Translations under genes and position numbers: made by a program
Assembly (NCBI GenBank): GCA_903934195.1
Contig: CAIZMV010000209.1
Span: forward strand, 1 to 9,062
Length of the DNA: 9,062 nucleotides
Source of the DNA: an uncultured Acidimicrobiaceae bacterium
GTDB lineage: Bacteria > Actinomycetota > Acidimicrobiia > Acidimicrobiales > Ilumatobacteraceae
Direction of reading: 5' to 3'
Shown here: piece after piece, positions 1 to 6,555 of the stretch
Numbering within the stretch: the first letter of the stretch is position 1
How the letters are laid out: each line of letters opens with the position of its first letter
The notes under the pieces: generated by a model
Told to the model about the DNA's origin: nothing
Databases searched by the model: none
The model's input: the letters and a program-made list of their open reading frames with translations, nothing else

Positions 1-122
1 ATCAGCAACATTGCGCCAATGACTCCGAGAAGAACTGGCCAATGCCATCCCTCGATGGTGAGATCCACCTTTCCGCTGGAAGAACCAGCACTAGCCGCAA
101 CGAGTGAACCAATGGAGAACAT
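1..122 (-). CDS. Probable integral membrane protein, N-terminal fragment
   Basis: Only about 40 residues are visible; the gene continues past position 1. The minus-strand frame opens at ATG (120-122), 18 bases after the ppdK stop, and stays open to the edge. The peptide begins MFSIGSLVAASAG, has a small-residue and serine-rich stretch, then a charged-to-aromatic segment (VDLTIEGWHWPV) leading into a hydrophobic run (LLGVIGAMLL) that looks like the start of a first membrane helix. The pattern recalls the N-terminus of TerC-type membrane proteins, but this is a weak impression from a short fragment. An internal GTG at 66-68 is an alternative start. No Shine-Dalgarno is visible before the ATG. 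The short gap suggests cotranscription with ppdK. The frame is likely real; the family is uncertain. Confidence 0.5.
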   Translation of the reverse strand, partial: MFSIGSLVAASAGSSSGKVDLTIEGWHWPVLLGVIGAMLL

Positions 123-140
123 CTGGGAGATGTTAGTTGA

Positions 141-2825
141 CTACTTCGTCTCTGTCTTGGCACCACCAATGACTGCTTGGGCAGCAGAAAGTCGGGCAAT
201 GGGAACTCGGTAGGGCGAGCAACTGACGTAGTTCAACCCAGCGCGATAGAACATTCCGATTGATTCTGGGTCACCGCCGTGTTCACCACAGACGCCAAGC
301 TTGAGGCTCCGCTTTACCTTGCGACCTCGTTCGGCCGCCATGAAGACCAATTCGCCCACGCCGTTTTGGTCGATCGTTTCAAAAGGATTGCGCTTCAGAA
401 GGCCAGCTTCTAGGTACGCAGGCATCATTCGGCTCTCGACATCATCGCGACTGAAACCGAATGTCATTTGCGTAAGGTCGTTTGTACCGAAGCTAAAGAA
501 ATCTGACACTTCGGCTAATTCGTCAGCGCGCAACGCGGCTCGTGGAGTCTCGATCATGGTTCCAATAGAAACCTTCGGCCGTTTAATAGATTTCTCACCC
601 TTTTTAGCCTTCGGAACTGGACGTGAATTGATGTCGGCAAGGACCTCTTCCACCCAACTACGCGCCAGAGCTAGTTCTTCACGAGTCACGGTGAGTGGAA
701 TCATGATCTCAACGATCGGTTCGTAGCCCTTTGATGCCACATCATCAGCAGCTTCCATCAGTGCGCGCACTTGCATGGCATACAGACCAGGCTTCATAAC
801 ACCAAGACGAACTCCGCGAGTTCCCAACATGGGGTTCACTTCGCTCCATTCGTGTGCAGCACGAAGAAGGGTTGTTTCTTCAGCATCAAGGCCAGATGTG
901 GCTTTCTTGATCTCCAATTCGTTGACATGTGGCAAAAATTCATGAAGTGGCGGATCAAGGAGGCGTACGGTGACCGGAAGCCCTGACATTTCCTTCAACA
1001 ACGCCGCAAAATCCTTCTTCTGAACTTTCCGCAGCTCTTCAAAAGCTGATGCTTCTTCTTCTGGAGAACTAGCAAGAATCATTCGGCGCACGACCGGCAA
1101 TCTGTCGGGAGCTAAGAACATGTGCTCGGTACGACACAGCCCAATTCCTTGCGCTCCGAGTTCACGTGCTTTCTTTGCATCTTCGTTGGTGTCTGCGTTA
1201 GCGCGAACATCCATCTTGCCTTTGCGCACTTCATCAGACCATTTCAGAATTGTGTCAAATTCTTTTGGTGGTTTTGAAGCCACCAATGCAAGTTGTCCGA
1301 GCATTACTTCACCAGTGGTTCCATCAAGCGACAACCAGTCGCCTTCCTTCACCGTGACTCCGTTTGCTGTGAACGAGTTACCAGAAATCTTGATGGAATC
1401 TGCGCCGACAATTGCCGGCGTGCCCCAGCCGCGAGCAACTACAGCAGCGTGGCTTACTAGACCACCACGCGAAGTGAGAATGCCTTTTGCAACCATCATG
1501 CCGTGAACGTCTTCTGGGCTAGTTTCCGCACGAACCAGAATCACGTCCTTGCCAGCCAGAACAGCAGCTTCTGCATCATCAGCGGTGAAAAACACCTGAC
1601 CTACTGCAGCTCCTGGAGATGCAGCGAGACCTTTAGCAATTCCCTTTGATTTCGTGGCGAACTGAGGATGCAGAACTTGGTCAAGATGATCAGCTGCAAC
1701 ACGCATAATGGCTTCGGACTTTGAAATCTTCCACGCCTTCTTGCCAGTTCCGGTTGGCTTAGTCATCTCGACAGCCATTCGTAACGCAGCAGCTCCCGTG
1801 CGCTTTCCGACTCGCGTCTGAAGCATCCACAACTTGCCCTGCTCGATTGTGAACTCGGTGTCACACATGTCTTTGTAATGACGCTCAAGTCGCGCAAAGA
1901 TTTCCATCAACTCAGCATGAATTGTTGGAAACTTCTTTTTCAGCGCATTGAGGTCTTCTGTATTACGAATACCGGCGACAACATCTTCGCCTTGAGCATT
2001 GACCAAGAAGTCTCCATACGGCTTTGAATCACCAGTGGCAGCATTGCGAGTGAAACCAACACCTGTTCCTGAGTTCTCGTCGCGGTTACCAAACACCATG
2101 GCTTGTACGTTGACCGCAGTACCCAGTTCATGGCTGATTTTTTCTCGAACTCGGTACGCGATTGCTCGCGGACCATTCCACGATCTAAAGACGGCTTCAA
2201 CAGCGCCGCGTAGTTGCTTGGCAGGGTCTTGAGGAAACGGCTTGCCAGTGGCTGTTGCAACTGCCTTCTTGTAGACCTCGCATAGGTCTTTCAATGCTGA
2301 AGCTGGAATATCAGCATCGGTCTTTGCGTTAGCGACTTCTTTTGCCTTGTCGAGCGCGTGCTCAAAGACAGCACCATCAAGACCAAGAACAATTCGTCCG
2401 TACATTGAAATGAATCGGCGGTACGAGTCATATGCAAACCGCTCGTTGTTGGTAGTAGTTGCTAGAGCAATCACGCTCTTGTCGTTCAGGCCAAGATTAA
2501 GAACCGTGTCCATCATTCCGGGCATTGAAAACTTTGCACCAGAACGAACCGACACCAATAGTGGGTCTTTTGAGTCGCCCAATTTGCGACCCATCTTTTT
2601 TTCCAACGCCGCAACATGCTTTGTCATTTCGTCAGTGAGAGTCTTTGGCCACCCACCGTGCATGTAATCACGACACGCATCGGTACTAATGGTGAAACCA
2701 TGCGGAACTGGCAAGTTCAACACGCTCATCATTTCAGCCAAATTGGCTCCCTTGCCACCCAAAAGATCTTTGTACTCCATTGGTGGACGACGATGTTTGT
2801 GGTCGAAGGCAAAAACGTATGACAC
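141..2825 (-). CDS. ppdK: Pyruvate, phosphate dikinase
   Basis: Interconverts pyruvate + ATP + Pi and phosphoenolpyruvate + AMP + PPi in the cytoplasm, giving a reversible route between glycolysis and gluconeogenesis. The 894 residues match the usual family length (about 870-900). An N-terminal ATP-grasp domain carries LLGGKGANLAEM (21-32) and SGAKFSMPGMMDTVLNLG (95-112). The central swivelling phosphohistidine domain has GGLVSHAAVVARG with catalytic His459. The C-terminal PEP/pyruvate TIM barrel shows GLCRTEHMF (562-570), GTMIETPRAAL (755-765) and CGEHGGDP with acid/base Cys846. Known bacterial and plant enzymes often have a regulatory Thr two residues before the His; here it is Val457, followed by Ser458. 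A lysine-rich insertion lies around 738-751. The start is GTG (2823-2825); an in-frame TAG four codons upstream (2835-2837) rules out earlier starts. There is no Shine-Dalgarno, and transcription may begin at the start codon itself. Confidence 0.97.
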   Translation of the reverse strand: MSYVFAFDHKHRRPPMEYKDLLGGKGANLAEMMSVLNLPVPHGFTISTDACRDYMHGGWPKTLTDEMTKHVAALEKKMGRKLGDSKDPLLVSVRSGAKFSMPGMMDTVLNLGLNDKSVIALATTTNNERFAYDSYRRFISMYGRIVLGLDGAVFEHALDKAKEVANAKTDADIPASALKDLCEVYKKAVATATGKPFPQDPAKQLRGAVEAVFRSWNGPRAIAYRVREKISHELGTAVNVQAMVFGNRDENSGTGVGFTRNAATGDSKPYGDFLVNAQGEDVVAGIRNTEDLNALKKKFPTIHAELMEIFARLERHYKDMCDTEFTIEQGKLWMLQTRVGKRTGAAALRMAVEMTKPTGTGKKAWKISKSEAIMRVAADHLDQVLHPQFATKSKGIAKGLAASPGAAVGQVFFTADDAEAAVLAGKDVILVRAETSPEDVHGMMVAKGILTSRGGLVSHAAVVARGWGTPAIVGADSIKISGNSFTANGVTVKEGDWLSLDGTTGEVMLGQLALVASKPPKEFDTILKWSDEVRKGKMDVRANADTNEDAKKARELGAQGIGLCRTEHMFLAPDRLPVVRRMILASSPEEEASAFEELRKVQKKDFAALLKEMSGLPVTVRLLDPPLHEFLPHVNELEIKKATSGLDAEETTLLRAAHEWSEVNPMLGTRGVRLGVMKPGLYAMQVRALMEAADDVASKGYEPIVEIMIPLTVTREELALARSWVEEVLADINSRPVPKAKKGEKSIKRPKVSIGTMIETPRAALRADELAEVSDFFSFGTNDLTQMTFGFSRDDVESRMMPAYLEAGLLKRNPFETIDQNGVGELVFMAAERGRKVKRSLKLGVCGEHGGDPESIGMFYRAGLNYVSCSPYRVPIARLSAAQAVIGGAKTETK

Positions 2826-2831
2826 GCCGAA

Positions 2832-2837
2832 AGTCTA
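2832..2837 (-). promoter_or_regulatory. Candidate -10 box (TAGACT) for leaderless ppdK mRNA
   Basis: On the minus strand TAGACT fits the actinobacterial TANNNT -10 pattern and ends six bases before the GTG start of ppdK, so a start site seven bases downstream falls on the G of GTG. No ribosome-binding site is present. No convincing -35 hexamer is seen at 16-18 bp. The motif is short, so chance is possible, but the placement is exact. The T of the overlapping in-frame TAG stop is also the first base of the box. Confidence 0.45.
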
Positions 2838-2866
2838 GGCGCCTACGGCTTTACCTCGTTCTTCAA

Positions 2867-2872
2867 TACACT
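2867..2872 (+). promoter_or_regulatory. Candidate -10 box (TACACT) for leaderless protease mRNA
   Basis: TACACT fits TANNNT and ends six bases before the ATG at 2879, so a start site seven bases downstream falls on the A of ATG. The spacing is the same as on the ppdK side of this 53-bp gap. No Shine-Dalgarno and no clear -35 element are visible. Confidence 0.45.
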
Positions 2873-2878
2873 TGTGAC

Positions 2879-3874
2879 ATGAGAAGCCGAACACACCAGA
2901 CGTCGCGCAATGTGTTCAATGTTTTCGGCTTCCCCACAACCGTGAAGCCTGGTTTTGGAGTCTTTCTCGCCTTCCTGATTTTCCTGTACCCCTTTCCGTT
3001 AGGACTTTGGATGGCCGGAGCAGTTGGAATATTCACCCTGATTCACGAACTAGGCCATGCTTTGGCTGCCCGCATGTCTGGCTGTACTGCATCTATTTCG
3101 CTTGATTTCATGGTTGCGTATGCCTCGTACGAACCACGCAGTCCCTTGACCTGGGGGCAAAAGGCCCGCATCGCAATTGCAGGATCATCTTTACAAATCA
3201 CTTGTGCCATTGCAGTTTTGCTTCTCAACAGCACGAACCCTTTCAGTCGAGCAGATATCACTATCAGCGACGCAACTATTTCCATTTGGTGGGCTGGCAT
3301 CGCATTAGGAGTCCTCAACCTTGTTCCTCTCCTTCCACTTGATGGCGGAGCATTCGTTGCAAGCATTGTGGAACATTTCATGCCAGGTCGCGGCACAGAC
3401 ATTGTCTTGAAAACAAGTGCTACTCTCACAGCGTTGCTGTTCGGACTGTGCATCGTGAGCGGCAATACCGAACTTGCTCCTCTTCTCGTGTTCATGCTGT
3501 TTATGCAGTATCAAACTCTTGCGGCCCCGGAACGACAAAAGAAGTACTTGGCGAATCCTGCTCTTTCTCCTGAGGGAGACCCAGAGTTCGACTCGGTGAT
3601 TGCCGCCAGCATTCTTTCCGCAGGAGATGCCACCAAAGCTTTACGATTCGCAACCGAGGCGTATCGCCTGTGCCCTGCTGACAGCAATGCTTTTCAAGCC
3701 GCTCGCAGTGCAATGAAACTGGGAGACCATTCTTTGGCTGTTCAATGGCTACACATTTCAGAACTGTCCCAATTCGATTCGGGACGCTTTCAAATTCTGT
3801 TCAACCACGCAACCGAATTTGCACCACTACGTGGACGCAACGACGTCTCAGACGAGTGGTTCACCAATCGTTGA
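2879..3874 (+). CDS. Site-2-protease-type (M50) membrane metallopeptidase with helical C-terminal domain
   Basis: A 331-residue predicted intramembrane zinc protease. The zinc-binding HELGH is at residues 56-60 inside a hydrophobic segment, and the second family motif NLVPLLPLDGG is at 147-157, with Asp155 as the expected third ligand. Hydrophobic segments are at roughly 27-55, 97-116, 136-157 and 180-212. No PDZ-like domain separates the two motifs, so it belongs among the short S2P relatives. After the last membrane segment, residues 220-331 are soluble. Alanine-rich amphipathic helices there (around 240-292) resemble tetratricopeptide-type repeats. The frame is open back to 2780, but starts at 2780 or 2819 would overlap ppdK. 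ATG 2879 clears it and follows a TANNNT box. The 3' end overlaps ygfZ by 27 bases. Substrate is unknown; no anti-sigma factor or secreted partner is adjacent. Confidence 0.85.
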   Translation: MRSRTHQTSRNVFNVFGFPTTVKPGFGVFLAFLIFLYPFPLGLWMAGAVGIFTLIHELGHALAARMSGCTASISLDFMVAYASYEPRSPLTWGQKARIAIAGSSLQITCAIAVLLLNSTNPFSRADITISDATISIWWAGIALGVLNLVPLLPLDGGAFVASIVEHFMPGRGTDIVLKTSATLTALLFGLCIVSGNTELAPLLVFMLFMQYQTLAAPERQKKYLANPALSPEGDPEFDSVIAASILSAGDATKALRFATEAYRLCPADSNAFQAARSAMKLGDHSLAVQWLHISELSQFDSGRFQILFNHATEFAPLRGRNDVSDEWFTNR

Positions 3875-4618
3875 GGTTCGTGCAATACGAGCAAGTGCAA
3901 TACGAGCACCAATTGATGTGACAGTGCCGACCGATTTGTCGTCTTCCATCACACGCGCTCCAACACCGAGTCCATCGCGAGAAAGCGCCCGCACCACAAC
4001 TGGAGCCAATGTTCCGCGAGAATCCATTCGCTCAACAAGTTCTTGACCCGGGTAACACCCCTTAGTGAAACTGACGGCGACAGACAGAATTCCTGTTGTA
4101 CCAGGAATGTCACCCACTAAAACATCGACACCAAGTTTTGGCCAACGGGCATCAGCACGCGAGTAGTCAATGCGCTCTGGCTCGGTGACTTCTCCCAGTG
4201 TTGGCACAAGCGATACATCGCCAACTACATCAACTTCATCTTCGGAACCCCAATATGGATTCGCACGTCCGGGACCGGCACCAACTTCACGCACCGCATT
4301 GGGTCCGCGAAAAGCACGTACTACCCAATCACTGCGGCGCAATGTGACTTTGGCGCGTAGAACAAAACGCTGCAGGCGCACGATCACTTCATCTGCAAAT
4401 CCTGCATCAAGATCAAGGGTAAACACCGTGTCTTCGTGGCGCACCACCCGCACAAGTGCTGATACGTGACCGGTGGGTTCAAGCAACAAACTGTGAATGC
4501 TTGTACCGACTGCTAATGATGCAATGTCATTAGCAAGCTGTGAATGAAGGAAGGTTTGCGCATCATCACCTTGCACGATGATGACGTCTCTGGCAATATC
4601 AGCCCAAACAATGCTCAC
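3848..4618 (-). CDS. ygfZ: YgfZ/GcvT-like folate-binding protein
   Basis: 256 residues with the YgfZ signature KGCYPGQE at 186-193, including the conserved Cys188 that separates this family from the glycine-cleavage T protein. The N-terminal half has the GcvT-type folate-binding fold pattern (QGDDAQTFLHSQLANDI at 16-32). The C-terminus ends in the small barrel typical of the family (GTVTSIGARIALARI). E. coli YgfZ binds tetrahydrofolate and supports iron-sulfur enzymes such as the tRNA methylthiolase MiaB; the same role here is inferred. The start is GTG (4616-4618), overlapping the trpE TGA as GTGA, so translation is probably coupled to trpE. A weak purine-rich AGGGA precedes it. The last eight residues are encoded antisense to the end of the protease gene. 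Annotators may also call it an aminomethyltransferase-family protein. Confidence 0.88.
   Translation of the reverse strand: MSIVWADIARDVIIVQGDDAQTFLHSQLANDIASLAVGTSIHSLLLEPTGHVSALVRVVRHEDTVFTLDLDAGFADEVIVRLQRFVLRAKVTLRRSDWVVRAFRGPNAVREVGAGPGRANPYWGSEDEVDVVGDVSLVPTLGEVTEPERIDYSRADARWPKLGVDVLVGDIPGTTGILSVAVSFTKGCYPGQELVERMDSRGTLAPVVVRALSRDGLGVGARVMEDDKSVGTVTSIGARIALARIARTSTIGEPLV
3880..3908. repeat. Two-copy 15-bp tandem repeat within ygfZ
   Basis: GTGCAATACGAGCA occurs at 3880-3893 and again at 3895-3908, giving a 15-bp period. It lies in frame in the ygfZ 3' end and encodes two successive ARIA units (ARIAL then ARIAR). Being a multiple of three, the duplication leaves the frame intact. Both copies are identical over 14 bases, which suggests recent slippage duplication or chance codon repetition in a repetitive peptide. 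Confidence 0.75.
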
Positions 4619-6144
4619 GCTATTGTCCCTGCTTCGCGGCGACGTTGCGTCATTCTTTCGGCAGCTGGAATAGTGGCAAGCAATGCTCGCGCCTTGTTTT
4701 CACATTCCAAATCTTCATCTGCTGGGTCGCTATCGGCAACGATGCCGGCGCCTGCCTGCAGACTTGCAAACTTTGGACCTACAAACATTGTGCGAATTGC
4801 AATAGCGGTATCGAGGTTTCCTGAAAAGTCGACGTACCCAACAACACCCGCATAGGGTCCGCGTTTCACTGGTTCTAACTCATCAATTATTTCCATTGCA
4901 CGCACCTTTGGCGCACCGCTTACGGTGCCAGCTGGCAATGTTGCTCGCAAGACATCAATTGGGCCAAGACCAGGCTTCAAGTCACCAGACACTTGCGACG
5001 TGAGGTGCATGACATGGCTGTAACGCTCAAGCGTCATCAGTTCATCCATTTGTACGGAACCAAAAGTTGACACCCGGCCAACGTCGTTACGAGCAAGGTC
5101 AACCAGCATGATGTGCTCTGCAACTTCTTTCGGGTTTTCACGCAATTCTCCGGCAAGCCGCTTGTCGTGTTCGTCATCGACTCCGCGCTTGCGAGTTCCA
5201 GCGATAGGACGAGACACCACTCGCCCATTCACCAACTGCACAAGAGGCTCGGGCGACCCGCCAACAATGGTGAGGTCAGGTTGGCGCAAGAAGTACATGT
5301 ACGGGCTTGGATTCACCTGACGAAGAACTCGGTACACATCAAACGGATCTGCAGTGAGGTCGATATCAAACCGTTGAGAAAGAACTACCTGGAAAATATC
5401 GCCAGCGCGGATGTATTCCTTTGCAACGTCGACCGCAGAGCGATACGCGCCATTGGGCATAGATGAACGCGTTGTTGGCAGGTTCTCGCCAGCCACTGGC
5501 GGTTCTACTGCAACGTATGCAAGTGGACGAGCAAGATCAGCGACAGCTTCATGAACACGAACAACAGCAGCATCGTAGGCTTCACCAACTTGCGCTTCAG
5601 TCAAACCAGCGACTGGAACACTTTCGAGCATGTAGACGCGTTGACGCCAGTGGTCGAAGGCTGCAAGCGAGCCAATAATGCTGATCGAAGCGTCTGGTAA
5701 GTCGCGGTCATCACGCGGAACATCTGGAAGATCTTCAATCTCGCGAACAACGTCATAACCGAGGTGCCCCATAAGTCCACCTTGCAGCGGAGGAAGGTCT
5801 GGGAACAGCGGCGCGCGATAGATGCGCAACAGTTCTTCCATTGCAGCCAACATGCCTTTATCTAGAGGCACACTTGCGGGCACGTCGCCAGTAACTGTGA
5901 GGACACCATTGCGAAGCGTAAGAGTTCCGCGCGGATTGCGACCCACAAAGGAATACCTGCTCCAACGTTCGCCATGTTCCACTGATTCGAGCAAGAAGCC
6001 ATCTCCATCGCCCACCAGTTTGATGAAAGCAGCTACCGGAGTCTCAAGGTCGGCAAGAATCTGCGTCCAAACAGGAACAACTGTGTGCAGTTTCGCTAGT
6101 TCAATGAATTCAGCACGCGACGGCGTGACCGCGGTACCCGTCAT
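4615..6144 (-). CDS. trpE: Anthranilate synthase component I
   Basis: Converts chorismate to anthranilate, the first committed step to tryptophan, with ammonia from a TrpG glutaminase. From the ATG at 6142-6144 it has 509 residues, normal for a stand-alone TrpE. Feedback-site motif LLES is at 51-54. The chorismate-binding domain shows GDIFQVVLSQRF (248-259), PSPYMYFL (279-286), GGSPEPLV (295-302), PIAGTRKRG (313-321), LVDLARNDVGR (347-357), GTVSGAPKVRAMEIIDEL (406-423) and the metal-binding DEDLECENKA (476-485). PIAGT, rather than the PIKGT of aminodeoxychorismate synthase PabB, favours TrpE. The frame is open upstream to an ATG at 6174, but the ATG overlapping the hisI stop as ATGA fits better. 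GAAGA lies just before it. No leader peptide or attenuator is present, and no trpG or trpC follows. Confidence 0.96.
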   Translation of the reverse strand: MTGTAVTPSRAEFIELAKLHTVVPVWTQILADLETPVAAFIKLVGDGDGFLLESVEHGERWSRYSFVGRNPRGTLTLRNGVLTVTGDVPASVPLDKGMLAAMEELLRIYRAPLFPDLPPLQGGLMGHLGYDVVREIEDLPDVPRDDRDLPDASISIIGSLAAFDHWRQRVYMLESVPVAGLTEAQVGEAYDAAVVRVHEAVADLARPLAYVAVEPPVAGENLPTTRSSMPNGAYRSAVDVAKEYIRAGDIFQVVLSQRFDIDLTADPFDVYRVLRQVNPSPYMYFLRQPDLTIVGGSPEPLVQLVNGRVVSRPIAGTRKRGVDDEHDKRLAGELRENPKEVAEHIMLVDLARNDVGRVSTFGSVQMDELMTLERYSHVMHLTSQVSGDLKPGLGPIDVLRATLPAGTVSGAPKVRAMEIIDELEPVKRGPYAGVVGYVDFSGNLDTAIAIRTMFVGPKFASLQAGAGIVADSDPADEDLECENKARALLATIPAAERMTQRRREAGTIA

Positions 6145-6530
6145 TCGTCTTCGCCAAATGCTCGATAGAAACATGAACGCTCGCCCGTATGACAGGCTCC
6201 GCGACCTTCTTGATCCACCTTGAACAAAAGAGTGTCCCCATCGCAGTCGTAATACGCTTCGCGCACAAACTGCCGATCACCACTGGTATCACCCTTGCGC
6301 CACAACTCACTTCGGCTGCGGCTGTAATAAACCATGCGACCTTCAGCAAAAGTCATGCGCAGAGATTCTGCATTCATCCACGCCATCATCAAGATGTCGC
6401 CCGTATCAACACACTGTGCAATCGCCGGCACGAGACCGTCGGCGTTATAGACCACGCCAGACAATTGATCGGCAGTGGCAAGAATGACGCGCCCTCGTGA
6501 ATTGTCTGAAGTCTGGTCGTTGTTGCTCAC
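6141..6530 (-). CDS. hisI: Phosphoribosyl-AMP cyclohydrolase
   Basis: Opens the adenine ring of phosphoribosyl-AMP to give ProFAR, the third step of histidine synthesis. Its 129 residues make it the single-domain form, with no fused HisE pyrophosphatase. Motifs: MMAWMNAESL (48-57), SRSRSELWRKGDTSGDRQ (70-87), DCDGD (95-99, metal-binding aspartates and cysteine), then GACHTGERSCF (111-121) with Cys113 and Cys120 as the remaining zinc ligands. The start is GTG (6528-6530). There is no Shine-Dalgarno in the short gap to the divergent hydrolase. It is the first gene of the hisI-trpE-ygfZ run, so the promoter must lie in that gap or inside the hydrolase gene. Its product makes the substrate of HisA, encoded 1.4 kb away. 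Confidence 0.96.
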   Translation of the reverse strand: MSNNDQTSDNSRGRVILATADQLSGVVYNADGLVPAIAQCVDTGDILMMAWMNAESLRMTFAEGRMVYYSRSRSELWRKGDTSGDRQFVREAYYDCDGDTLLFKVDQEGRGACHTGERSCFYRAFGEDE

Positions 6531-6537
6531 CGTAAGT

Positions 6538-6547
6538 ACGGTACCGT
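6538..6547. promoter_or_regulatory. Palindrome ACGGTACCGT between divergent genes; possible bidirectional -10
   Basis: A perfect 10-bp inverted repeat centred in the gap between hisI and the hydrolase. Because of the symmetry, TACCGT, which fits TANNNT, reads on both strands: minus 6543-6538 and plus 6542-6547. The minus copy ends seven bases before the hisI GTG, and the plus copy eight bases before the GTG at 6556, so near-leaderless transcripts are possible both ways. It could equally be a small operator or a chance palindrome. No -35 element stands out. Confidence 0.3.
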
Positions 6548-6555
6548 CTTGCCCC

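Noticed and set aside
2780..2878. Longer N-terminus for the M50 protease (ATG at 2780 or 2819)
   Set aside because: It would overlap the ppdK 5' end on the other strand, and the extra residues are Arg-rich with no family resemblance. ATG 2879 fits the membrane-protein start and the upstream -10 box.
3043..3495. 150-codon open frame on the minus strand within the protease gene
   Set aside because: No recognisable domain; it is antisense to the conserved HELGH and LDGG motifs, so it is a shadow frame.
3841..3874. Possible terminator stem at the ygfZ-protease convergence
   Set aside because: Only four-base complementary stretches are present, with no following T-run.
5113..5466. 117-codon plus-strand open frame inside trpE
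   Set aside because: Antisense to conserved TrpE motifs, with no domain or start signal of its own.
6145..6174. Ten extra N-terminal residues for TrpE (ATG at 6174)
   Set aside because: They are antisense-like residues from within hisI. The ATGA overlap at 6141-6144 matches the other joints in the window.
6475..6555. ATG 6475 as the hydrolase start
   Set aside because: It would overlap the hisI 5' end by 56 bases on the opposite strand, and the added residues do not match the hydrolase fold.
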